Positions 25,159-33,970 of a DNA stretch of 37,253 bases are shown piece by piece. The position numbers were made by a program, and so were the translations under genes. Origin of the DNA: an uncultured Chloroflexales bacterium. Lineage in GTDB: Bacteria > Chloroflexota > Chloroflexia > Chloroflexales > Chloroflexaceae. Within the stretch, counting starts at the first letter, position 1; every line of letters begins with the position of its first letter. The stretch is from NCBI GenBank assembly GCA_937967405.1, contig CALCJV010000052.1, positions 1 to 37,253 of the forward strand. Reading direction: 5' to 3'. Below the pieces are notes generated by a model that did no database searches, was not told the origin of the DNA, and was given only the letters and a program-made list of their open reading frames with translations.

Positions 25159-26163
25159 ATGCGAAAATTCTGGTCGTGGATGCTGCGCCTGCTTGGCCCA
25201 GCCTTGCTATTGATCTTTCTGCTCAATAGCAATCTCAATGAACTCTACGCGATCTTGATCAATGCTGACCTGTGGCCGATCATCTGGTCGCTGATCCTGA
25301 TCTTCCCCTTCCTGTTCATCAAGGCATGGCGGTGGAGGGTACTGATGCACACGATGGACATGGACATGCCCCAGCTTACCGCAACGGCCCTGTACAACGT
25401 TGGCATCTATCTCGGCTCGGTTACGCCCGGCCAAGCCGGTGATTTCATCAAGGCGTGGTATCTCAAGGATCGCGGCTACCCGCTTGCACCGGCTCTGCTC
25501 AGCGTGATTCTGGATCGCCTGTGCGACTTGATTGTGATGGCTTCGCTGGCAGTGGTGGGCATCTTTGCCCTAGGCCAGCTGCTGCCGCAGCGGGAACTTC
25601 AGACGGCGGTGACGGTGTTGATGCTCACTGGCTTGGCCGTGCTGACGGTGCTGCTCGTAGCGCAACGCCCGCGTGAGTGGCTGCTGACGGTGGTACTGCC
25701 GCGCATCTTGCCTAAGCGCATGCAAGCGTCGCTGCTGCGCTGGAATGAGCAAATGTCTAGCTTGAGCCTCTCGCCACGCCTGATTGCGCTGGTGATGGGC
25801 GCATCGCTGATCTCGGCTATGTTCACCTTCTACCGCCTGTGGCTGCTGTTCATCTCCGTCGAGGTGTTTGTCCCGCTGTATATCGTGATTGGGGCATCGG
25901 CGTTGATTGCGGTGGCGCAGGTGCTCCCCATCTCGATTGGCGGGGTTGGGGTGCGTGATGCCATCTTGATTGCGGTGGTGACTGCGCCGCAGTATGGCGG
26001 CTATTCAGTGGAGCAGGCCCTCGCTGTCTCCGCCCTGTTCTTGCTGATTACGGTGCAGCATATTGTGTTCGGCTTCATGCTCTCATTCTGGTTTCCCATC
26101 GGGCGGCTGACGGCGGCGGCCCAAACCCCATCGGGGGATGTGCCACAAGCCCCAGTACGCTAA
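25159..26163 (+). CDS. LPG-synthase-TM / YbhN-family membrane protein (flippase-like)
   Basis: 334 aa from ATG 25159; earlier in-frame ATGs fall in or before the promoter. About eight hydrophobic segments are visible. Conserved family features seen: KAWRWRVLM after the second segment, LYNVGIYLGSVTPGQAGDFIKAWYLK (the Gly/Pro-rich loop typical of the family), SVILDRLCDLIV and LPISIGGVGVRDA. This is the lysylphosphatidylglycerol synthetase transmembrane region family (PF03706), which includes MprF flippase parts and AglD-like proteins. There is no synthase domain, so transport or modification of a lipid-linked substrate is inferred. ligA follows after 25 nt. Confidence 0.82.
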   Translation: MRKFWSWMLRLLGPALLLIFLLNSNLNELYAILINADLWPIIWSLILIFPFLFIKAWRWRVLMHTMDMDMPQLTATALYNVGIYLGSVTPGQAGDFIKAWYLKDRGYPLAPALLSVILDRLCDLIVMASLAVVGIFALGQLLPQRELQTAVTVLMLTGLAVLTVLLVAQRPREWLLTVVLPRILPKRMQASLLRWNEQMSSLSLSPRLIALVMGASLISAMFTFYRLWLLFISVEVFVPLYIVIGASALIAVAQVLPISIGGVGVRDAILIAVVTAPQYGGYSVEQALAVSALFLLITVQHIVFGFMLSFWFPIGRLTAAAQTPSGDVPQAPVR

Positions 26164-26173
26164 CACGATCTGA

Positions 26174-28252
<2,079 letters not shown>

Positions 28253-28316
28253 TTGCTGATCCGTTTGGGTGTATACTAATAGAGGCGTTTAATCAGGAAG
28301 TTTCTGCTTCTAACAA

Positions 28317-28343
28317 AAACGGCTGCGAACCAAGCAGTCGTTT
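28317..28343 (+). terminator. Candidate terminator after ligA
   Basis: AAACGGCTGC pairs with GCAGTCGTTT (one G-U pair) around a 7-nt loop, with As before and Ts at the stem end. It lies 65 nt after the ligA stop. The T-run is only three bases long, all within the stem, so termination efficiency is uncertain. It also falls within the leader of ribA and could attenuate that gene. Confidence 0.5.
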
Positions 28344-28405
28344 CGTGTGTCAGAGGGCATGCGAGCGAAGCAGAGTTCATCAGAGTCATTCTGACAAGAA
28401 AGAGT

Positions 28406-29047
28406 ATGAACATCATGGTGCAAAGCGAAGCGCATATAACGCTACCGACTGATTATGGAACCTTTCAGGCTTACGCTTTTCCTGAAGGCGATCTCTGCCA
28501 CATGTGCCTTGTCTACGGCAAACTAGACGTGACTCAACCCGTGCTGGTACGTTTCCACTCCAAGTGTATTACTGGGGATGTGTTTAGTTCGCAACGCTGC
28601 GACTGCCGCTCGCAGTTAGTGGAAGCAATCCGGATCATCCAAGAAGCTGGGAGCGGCATTATCGTGTACCTCGATCAAGAGGGGCGCGGCATTGGCTTGC
28701 TCGCCAAGCTCAAGGCCTACGAGTTGCAAGAGAAGCACGGCTTGGATACCGTAGATGCCAACCTTGCGCTTGGTCATCCGGTTGATGCCCGCACCTACGA
28801 TCTAGCTGTGGAGATGCTCCGTTCGCTGGGAGTCTCGAAAGTCACGCTGCTGACAAATAACCCGCACAAGCTGGCTTCGCTGGAGCAGGCTGGCTTTGAG
28901 GTGGGCCGCCGAGAGGTGTTCACGGGGACATCACCGTTCAATGCGGGCTACCTTGCCACCAAGCGTGAGCGGCTCAACCACCAACTGCCCGTGCTGCTTG
29001 AGATGGCTCCGGTTGAAGCTAATGAGCGGGTGGTAGATGCCCTCTGA
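28406..29047 (+). CDS. ribA: GTP cyclohydrolase II (stand-alone RibA)
   Basis: 213 aa. RibA opens GTP to 2,5-diamino-6-ribosylamino-pyrimidinone phosphate, the first step of riboflavin synthesis. Seen: zinc-ligand set SKCITGDVFSSQRCDCRSQ (C..C-x-C), YLDQEGRGIGL, TVDANLALGHPVDARTYDLA and LLTNNPHKL, all RibA hallmarks. There is no DHBP synthase (RibB) domain, unlike the RibBA fusions common in other bacteria. The ribosome binding site is weak (AAAGAG just before the ATG at 28406). The stop overlaps folE by 11 nt, so the two are probably coupled. No FMN riboswitch pattern is recognisable upstream. Confidence 0.95.
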   Translation: MNIMVQSEAHITLPTDYGTFQAYAFPEGDLCHMCLVYGKLDVTQPVLVRFHSKCITGDVFSSQRCDCRSQLVEAIRIIQEAGSGIIVYLDQEGRGIGLLAKLKAYELQEKHGLDTVDANLALGHPVDARTYDLAVEMLRSLGVSKVTLLTNNPHKLASLEQAGFEVGRREVFTGTSPFNAGYLATKRERLNHQLPVLLEMAPVEANERVVDAL

Positions 29048-29633
29048 CGACCCTCAAATGGATCGGCTGGAGCAGCTGATCAGCGACCTGATCAGCACGC
29101 TCCAGCTTGAGCCATTCCTCGATTCGCACGAATATACCGCCTCGCGGGTCGCGGGGATGTACCGCGAGGTGTTTGCTGGGCGGGACGTGGATGTGGCCGC
29201 TCTGCTGCATCCGCTGATCCCGCTCGAACCAGCCCAGCAAGCCCACCCACAACTCGTGACCATGGCCACGCTCCGCTTCCATTCGATGTGCCAGCATCAC
29301 TTCCTGCCCTTCTTCGGTGCAGTTACGATCAGCTATGTGCCCCACGCGCATGTGATCGGGATCGGCAAAATCGTGAGCCTTGTCCAGATGCTTGCCCGCC
29401 GCCCACAGTTGCAAGAATACTTCGCCCAGCAAATCGCCGATGCGCTCGAAAACGCGCTTCGGCCGCGTGGGCTAGCCGTGCATGTGGTGGCACGGCACAT
29501 GTGCGAGGCAATGCGGGGAACCCGCGAGGATAGCATGATCTTTCACTCGCATGTCTATCGGGGGGTACTCGCCACAGATACGGGCTTGCAACAGGCATTC
29601 CTCCGTACCACGCCAACCAAGCCGGAGGGGTGA
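29037..29633 (+). CDS. folE: GTP cyclohydrolase I
   Basis: 198 aa. FolE converts GTP to dihydroneopterin triphosphate, the entry to folate and biopterin synthesis. Seen: SMCQHHFLPFFGAVTISYVP (Zn Cys and His), IGIGKIVSLVQMLARRPQLQE, and VVARHMCEAMRG with the second Zn Cys. This is the classical zinc-dependent type (FolE1). The ATG lies inside the end of ribA (11-nt overlap). The last codons and stop lie inside the first copy of a 38-bp repeat (29624-29661). It converges with the pteridine-reductase-like gene. Confidence 0.95.
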   Translation: MPSDDPQMDRLEQLISDLISTLQLEPFLDSHEYTASRVAGMYREVFAGRDVDVAALLHPLIPLEPAQQAHPQLVTMATLRFHSMCQHHFLPFFGAVTISYVPHAHVIGIGKIVSLVQMLARRPQLQEYFAQQIADALENALRPRGLAVHVVARHMCEAMRGTREDSMIFHSHVYRGVLATDTGLQQAFLRTTPTKPEG

Positions 29634-29661
29634 TCGGTTTCAGGTATCGGGTTCCTGAAAC
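29624..29661. repeat. 38-bp hairpin repeat, copy 1 (overlaps folE stop)
   Basis: Identical to 29696-29733. It contains GTTTCAGG and CCTGAAAC, able to form an 8-bp stem. The folE stop codon (29631-29633) lies within it. Confidence 0.9.
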
Positions 29662-29695
29662 TGATGGAGTCAGGAGATTGCAATGGATGTCACGA

Positions 29696-29733
29696 GGAGG
29701 GGTGATCGGTTTCAGGTATCGGGTTCCTGAAAC
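29696..29733. repeat. 38-bp hairpin repeat, copy 2
   Basis: An exact second copy, 34 nt after copy 1. Here the stem extends to 9 bp (GGTTTCAGG/CCTGAAACC). It lies between convergent genes. No T-run follows on either strand. Confidence 0.9.
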
Positions 29734-29751
29734 CTCGCCCCCGAACCCTGC

Positions 29752-30492
29752 TCAGTAATTGCCGCGATTGTACGCATCGCCGCCATCAATGTGTAGCACG
29801 GCTCCAGTCACGAAGTCGTTGGTGGCGAGAAACACCACTGCCCGCGCTACATCATCCGGCGTGCCGATGCGCCCGAGCGGAATCTTTTTGCCCGCATCGG
29901 CGGGGTTGTCCTCGGCCGTCACGATGCCCGGCACGATACAGTTGACGCGAATGTTATGCTCGGCGAGAGCCAGCGCGGCATTGTGCGTGAGCATCACCAA
30001 GCCCGCCTTCGAGATGCTGTGGTGCGGGCGGCTCGCCCATGGCTGCACGCCGCCTTTGTCGCTGATGTTGACGATGCTGCCGCCCCGACCACCAGCGATC
30101 ATCAGGCGAGCGGCATGCTGCGTACACAGGAACGGCGCACGCAGATTGGTATTGATTACACTCTCCCACTCGGCAAGATCAATGTCGAGCAGGGGCGTGC
30201 GCTTGAAGTTGGCCGCACTGTTCACCAACATATCCAGCCGCCCATAGTGGCTAGCGATCTGTTGAAACAGATCGGCGATTGCGGTTGGGTCTTCCAGATT
30301 AGCCTTGACAATCAAGGTCTCCACGCCATACGTGCGTGCTTCAGCGGCGGCGTGTTGGGCTTGCACATCCGAGTTGCCGTGATGGATGACAACGTGTGCA
30401 CCCTGTTCAGCACAGGCCAGCATGATTGCCCGCCCAACGCGCCGTGCCGAGCCAGTTACACAGACCACTTTGCCCCGCAGATCAATCAGCAT
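29752..30492 (-). CDS. SDR-family oxidoreductase, pteridine-reductase (FolM/PTR1)-like
   Basis: A 246-aa short-chain dehydrogenase. The N-terminal nucleotide motif TGSARRVGRAI has the Arg seen in pteridine reductases rather than the usual Gly. VNSAANF replaces the NNAG-type motif, NISDKGG carries the catalytic-region Ser, and the C-terminus ends in TGAVLHIDGGDAYNRG. The expected catalytic Tyr of YxxxK is His158 (RPHHSISKAGL, Lys162). The neighbours folE and folB support a pterin substrate. It overlaps the upstream glycosyltransferase by 11 nt with GAGGA as ribosome binding site. Reduction of dihydropterins is inferred; activity is in doubt because of the His. Confidence 0.8.
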   Translation of the reverse strand: MLIDLRGKVVCVTGSARRVGRAIMLACAEQGAHVVIHHGNSDVQAQHAAAEARTYGVETLIVKANLEDPTAIADLFQQIASHYGRLDMLVNSAANFKRTPLLDIDLAEWESVINTNLRAPFLCTQHAARLMIAGGRGGSIVNISDKGGVQPWASRPHHSISKAGLVMLTHNAALALAEHNIRVNCIVPGIVTAEDNPADAGKKIPLGRIGTPDDVARAVVFLATNDFVTGAVLHIDGGDAYNRGNY

Positions 30493-31342
30493 ATTGTTCC
30501 TCTTGGGCTAAAAGCTGTCCAATCACATCCTCAAAAATCAGGTTAGGGTTTGACTCGCGCTGCACCATGTAACGCTGTTCCGCTACCAGCGATGCCCGTA
30601 GAAACGCCTGCACGGCTGCACCGGTTTGGGCATCCTTGAAGCGGTAGTAGCCAGACTCAATGCGGGTCAGCAAGTGGTGCTTGGCCGCAATGAACGGCTG
30701 GCTCGCGGCGGGCGTGCCACTCCACGAGTGGGGCGATTTGAAATACAGGTGCAAGGGTGTATTGATGAAGTAGATTGCATCGGTAAAGGTGAAGCATTGC
30801 AGCAACACCTCAAGGTCTTCAAGATAGGCGACGGTGCGATCCCACTGCACGGGAATGCGCTCACGGTCGTACACAAAGATTGTGTCGCCGGATGGGTTAA
30901 TCCGTTTGTACATGGAGCTAGGCACAAGTCTTTCGGGCAGGTGCGTGCCCAGATCGCGGATCAATGCGCCATGCTCATCGCGCAGGCTGAGGGCACTGGT
31001 CACGATGCTGTGCTGCAAGACGTGTGGTAGGCAACGTTCTAGCTTGGCTGGGGTAAAGCAGTCATCGCTATCGAGCCACGCCACAATCCGCCCGCGTGCG
31101 TGCTGCAAGCCGATGTTGCGTGGGTGGGCTGGGCTGCCGCTGCCATCGTTGCCGGTACGGGCGTGACGGATGCGGGCATCGCTGATGCCCTGCGCCGCGA
31201 GCACCGCCGCATAATCGCAGTGGTCATCAGCCACAATGAGCAACTCCCACGCCGGATAGGTCTGCGCGAGGACGCTCTGCACCGCCCGCCCGATGTGGGC
31301 TTCGGCGCGGTAGGCGGGCATAATCACCGAAACCAATTCCAC
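30482..31342 (-). CDS. Family 2 glycosyltransferase
   Basis: A 286-aa GT-A enzyme. Seen: VSVIMPAYRAEAHIGRAVQSVLAQTYPAWELLIVADD (nucleotide-sugar binding), HPRNIGLQHARGRIVAWLDSDD with the DxD metal motif, and a C-terminal acceptor region. No membrane segments, so cytoplasmic and inverting. The start is GTG 31342, 5 nt after the folB stop, with AGGGG ~9 nt upstream. Its place between folB and a pteridine-reductase-like gene is unusual for a GT2. Glycosylation of a pterin is one possibility, but an unrelated cell-surface role is equally open. Confidence 0.88.
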   Translation of the reverse strand: MELVSVIMPAYRAEAHIGRAVQSVLAQTYPAWELLIVADDHCDYAAVLAAQGISDARIRHARTGNDGSGSPAHPRNIGLQHARGRIVAWLDSDDCFTPAKLERCLPHVLQHSIVTSALSLRDEHGALIRDLGTHLPERLVPSSMYKRINPSGDTIFVYDRERIPVQWDRTVAYLEDLEVLLQCFTFTDAIYFINTPLHLYFKSPHSWSGTPAASQPFIAAKHHLLTRIESGYYRFKDAQTGAAVQAFLRASLVAEQRYMVQRESNPNLIFEDVIGQLLAQEEQYAD

Positions 31343-31347
31343 GCGGC

Positions 31348-31743
31348 TTACCCCTGCTCGGCGGCGTATTCGGCACGGGTACGGCGCACCCGAATCCCAA
31401 CTGCGCCCGCAAAGCGCAGGCCACTCGGCGCAGGCTTGGTAATCTGGAGTTCGACAATCTCAATGCGCGGATCAGTCTCAAAGCTGAGGCGCACCAGATC
31501 ACGGGCGATATACTCTACTAGCTGCGGCTGATGCGCGTTGAAGTAGGCGATGATCTGATTGCCGACAGCGGCATAGTTCACCGTATCGGCGACCTGATCG
31601 GTACGAGCAGGTACGTGCGTTTCAACCCACAACGTGACATCAATCAGGATATTTTGCGGAGCCAGCCGTTCTTCAGGCAGTGCGCCAATGATGCCGCGTA
31701 CCAGCAGATCTTTGATGAACAGTTGGTCAAGAATTTTTGCCAT
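31348..31743 (-). CDS. folB: Dihydroneopterin aldolase
   Basis: 131 aa from ATG 31743. The frame is open to 31962, but the promoter at 31796-31824 and the FolB domain fix the start here. Seen: IKDLLVRGIIGALPEERLAPQ (the typical FolB N-terminus, with Ile at the position often Tyr), NYAAVGNQI and the final EIVELQITKPAPSG with the catalytic Lys. FolB splits dihydroneopterin to hydroxymethyl-dihydropterin and glycolaldehyde, or epimerises it. It is first in an operon with a GT2 and a pteridine-reductase-like SDR. The ribosome binding site is weak (AAGAAAGAA, too far upstream to be ideal). Confidence 0.9.
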   Translation of the reverse strand: MAKILDQLFIKDLLVRGIIGALPEERLAPQNILIDVTLWVETHVPARTDQVADTVNYAAVGNQIIAYFNAHQPQLVEYIARDLVRLSFETDPRIEIVELQITKPAPSGLRFAGAVGIRVRRTRAEYAAEQG

Positions 31744-31795
31744 AGTCTGCGTCAGTTCTTTCTTGCTTGGGCTACACAAGTGGATGAACACAGGT

Positions 31796-31824
31796 AGTAT
31801 AGCGAGGTGTACCGGTTCTGGCAA
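31796..31824 (-). promoter_or_regulatory. Promoter of the folB-GT2-SDR operon
   Basis: The minus strand has TTGCCA (31824-31819), 17 nt, and TATACT (31801-31796); each hexamer is one base from consensus. The predicted start at ~31789 gives a ~45-nt leader to folB. Confidence 0.8.
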
Positions 31825-31877
31825 TCCTCTCAATGAGTGCGGCAGAATCACACAATCCTGCCGCACTGCGCCAACTG

Positions 31878-33050
31878 CTAGCTGACCCGCTCCATCCGCA
31901 CGATCCACTGCGCCGGATTGCGGATTTCGGCGAGGGTGGGCAAATTCTCCGGCTGCTCCCATACCTTGCCCGCAAAGGCAATGCCGCGCTGTGCCACCAC
32001 TGCATTGACAAACGCCTCGCCCTGCTGATACTGCACCAGCTTCAGGTTCATGCCTGTCACCCGAAAAACGATCTGGTCAAGGATCGGGCGGTGCTGTTGG
32101 CGTTCCTGCATGCGCCGCTCAATCTGCACAAACGAGGGCAGCATCTGCTTGCCAATCGCATTCATCACATGGTTGCCGTAGCCTTCGACCACCGACATCA
32201 GGGCTTGCAGCTCATCGAACAAGCGGCGTTGCTCTGGGGTCAGCATAATCTCGATCCAGTGCTGCCCCGTGTTGAGACTCTTGACAAGGCGTTCGAGCAG
32301 CTTCCCTACACCACCGAGCAGGGTGATCTGCTGGTTGAGTTGATCGAAATACTGGCGCACTAAGCCGTTGAAGTGTTCGCGCACCCATGGGTAGGCTTCA
32401 AATTCAAAGACGTGCGTTGTTTCGTGTAGGGCAATCCACAGCCGGAAATCCTCATCATTTAAGCCAAGCCCCTGCTGCACGCGGGCGATGTTCGGCTCGA
32501 CGAAGTATAGCGAGCCGCGTACTGACGGATCGGGCGAGAGCAGGCTCAGATCATACTGACCCAATACCCGCCGCCCTAAGAAGCCGAGCAAGAAGCCCAC
32601 TTGGGCCCCCATCAAGCGACTGTTCGCATCGCGCAGCAGCACGGTCAAGCCATCAGTGCTGGCTGCTTGGCGCAGGTACAGCTCCTCAATCGGGGCGAAC
32701 AGCTTCTCGAATGAGGCGAAATTGGCCGCGAGCCACTCCGGCCGATCAAAGACATACACGCGGCTGATCGGCGCAGGCAGGTTTACACCCATATAGGCTG
32801 CAATGAGCGGCTCGCTCTGCTCCACAAGGCGGGTGTATTGAGCGGTGCGGTACGCCCGATCCAAGGCGGGCGCGTTATCCTCGCGCACCATGCGGAGGGC
32901 GACGTGCTGGGCCTGCTGCCAATCAATCAAGCGTGGAGCCGTATGCGTGTGCCGAGCACGGGTTTCAACATAATAGCGAATGCCGACTCCGGCGACTGCC
33001 CCAAGCAGCAGAAACGCTCCTAGCCGACGCAGATCATAGATAGATGACAC
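31878..33050 (-). CDS. Membrane-anchored zinc metalloprotease (zincin, coenzyme-F420-associated-type family)
   Basis: 390 aa from GTG 33050, chosen for AGGAAGG 8 nt upstream; the open frame extends to 33179 without support. An N-terminal membrane segment (LGAFLLLGAVAGVGIRYYV) is followed by a soluble domain. Seen: WIALHETTHVFEF (HExxH zinc motif) and VVEGYGNHVMNAIG (the downstream Glu/His region), the pattern of the zincin_2 family sometimes annotated 'coenzyme F420 biosynthesis associated'. The substrate is unknown. It is divergent from aroK. Confidence 0.8.
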   Translation of the reverse strand: MSSIYDLRRLGAFLLLGAVAGVGIRYYVETRARHTHTAPRLIDWQQAQHVALRMVREDNAPALDRAYRTAQYTRLVEQSEPLIAAYMGVNLPAPISRVYVFDRPEWLAANFASFEKLFAPIEELYLRQAASTDGLTVLLRDANSRLMGAQVGFLLGFLGRRVLGQYDLSLLSPDPSVRGSLYFVEPNIARVQQGLGLNDEDFRLWIALHETTHVFEFEAYPWVREHFNGLVRQYFDQLNQQITLLGGVGKLLERLVKSLNTGQHWIEIMLTPEQRRLFDELQALMSVVEGYGNHVMNAIGKQMLPSFVQIERRMQERQQHRPILDQIVFRVTGMNLKLVQYQQGEAFVNAVVAQRGIAFAGKVWEQPENLPTLAEIRNPAQWIVRMERVS

Positions 33051-33091
33051 AAGCCAATCCTTCCTGTTGTAGTTGGTAACGCTATTCTGAC

Positions 33092-33121
33092 AGCATACCA
33101 CGCGCAGGGGCGGCTTGTCCA
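33092..33121 (-). promoter_or_regulatory. Promoter of the metalloprotease gene
   Basis: The minus strand has TGGACA (33121-33116), 18 nt, and TATGCT (33097-33092) with TG at the extended -10 position. The predicted start is ~35 nt before the GTG. Confidence 0.55.
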
Positions 33122-33212
33122 ACAGGAGTTTAGGGAGAGTGCCATCCGTGCGCTTAGCCCATCTGAGTTGCTGCAACACGCCGCTCCGGCTGCATCCAGC
33201 CTCTCTAAAGTG

Positions 33213-33221
33213 TGGTATGCT
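33213..33221 (+). promoter_or_regulatory. Extended -10 promoter of aroK
   Basis: TGGTATGCT (TATGCT at 33216-33221) is identical to the -10 region of the divergent metalloprotease promoter. No clear -35 is seen. It lies 32 nt before the chosen aroK start, so the leader is short. Confidence 0.5.
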
Positions 33222-33253
33222 ATACGTACTATATCAACCTCATGGAAGTAGCG

Positions 33254-33802
33254 ATGACCACGCAATCACTGCGCCACACGATTGCCCTGATCGGGCTGAG
33301 TGGGGTGGGCAAATCTACGCTAGGGCAGCAGCTCGCACAACAGCTTGGCTGGAAGTTCGTTGACACCGATGCGATGATTAGCCGTTTTGCAGGCAAGTCA
33401 GTTGCCGAGTATTTTGCCACCAAAGGCGAAGTAGCCTTCCGTAAGCTGGAAAGTGAAGTACTGGGCGCGATGCTCGTTGCTGCTACCTACCACCCGTGTG
33501 TGATCGCAACTGGCGGCGGGATTGTGGTGCAAGCTGAGAACCGCGACCTCTTGCACCAATTCGCGTGGAATGTCTGGCTCGATGCACCGGATCGGGTGCT
33601 CCTCCAGCGGCTCCAATCTGCAACCACCGAAGCCCGCCCGCTCCTACAAGGCGATGACCTGCTCGGCAAGCTCGCGGCAATGCGGGCGGTGCGTGCGCCG
33701 CTCTACCGCGAACTGGCCCACCTGACACTGGATACTTCGCACCTCAGCAACACCGCCATCATCAGCGCGATTACCCGCGAATTCGGGCTACGGGTGCGCT
33801 AG
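33254..33802 (+). CDS. aroK: Shikimate kinase
   Basis: 182 aa from ATG 33254 (GGAAG 5 nt upstream; in-frame ATGs at 33242 and 33212 are less likely). It phosphorylates shikimate in aromatic amino acid synthesis. Seen: Walker A GLSGVGKST, VDTDAMISRFAGKSV (the DxD substrate/Mg motif), GEVAFRKLESEVL, ATGGGIV (shikimate-binding Gly loop) and a lid region around EARPLL. Length is normal. No other aro genes are in the window. A weak hairpin with a T6 tail at 33873-33894 could end its transcript. Confidence 0.95.
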   Translation: MTTQSLRHTIALIGLSGVGKSTLGQQLAQQLGWKFVDTDAMISRFAGKSVAEYFATKGEVAFRKLESEVLGAMLVAATYHPCVIATGGGIVVQAENRDLLHQFAWNVWLDAPDRVLLQRLQSATTEARPLLQGDDLLGKLAAMRAVRAPLYRELAHLTLDTSHLSNTAIISAITREFGLRVR

Positions 33803-33872
33803 GCGACGACCTTGAACCGCCTTCGAGGGCCTAATCAGCATACCAGTATCCTATGCCTTAAACAGTTTACAG

Positions 33873-33902
33873 GTTGAATATTTTCAACTTTTTTGCTATG
33901 AT
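33873..33902 (+). promoter_or_regulatory. bchYZ promoter with overlapping FNR-like palindrome
   Basis: The -35 TTGAAT (33874-33879) and -10 TATGAT (33897-33902, TG at the extended position) are 17 nt apart. A perfect 16-bp palindrome GTTGAA-TATT-TTCAAC (33873-33888) covers the -35. Its TTGAA-N4-TTCAA core differs from the FNR consensus TTGAT-N4-ATCAA by one base per half-site. Six Ts follow (33889-33894), so it could also act as the terminator of aroK. Confidence 0.65.
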
Positions 33903-33970
33903 AGCAGGAGTACCGCGTTCGTTCACCCCAACATTCCACCACCAAATTGGTTCCGGCAAGGAGTGTCACC

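Noticed and set aside
28253-28405. A possible FMN riboswitch upstream of ribA
   Set aside because: The conserved FMN-aptamer blocks are not recognisable; only one terminator-like hairpin is visible.
29624-29733. A CRISPR-like repeat pair
   Set aside because: There are only two copies, the first overlaps the folE stop, the interval matches no array pattern, and no cas genes are present.
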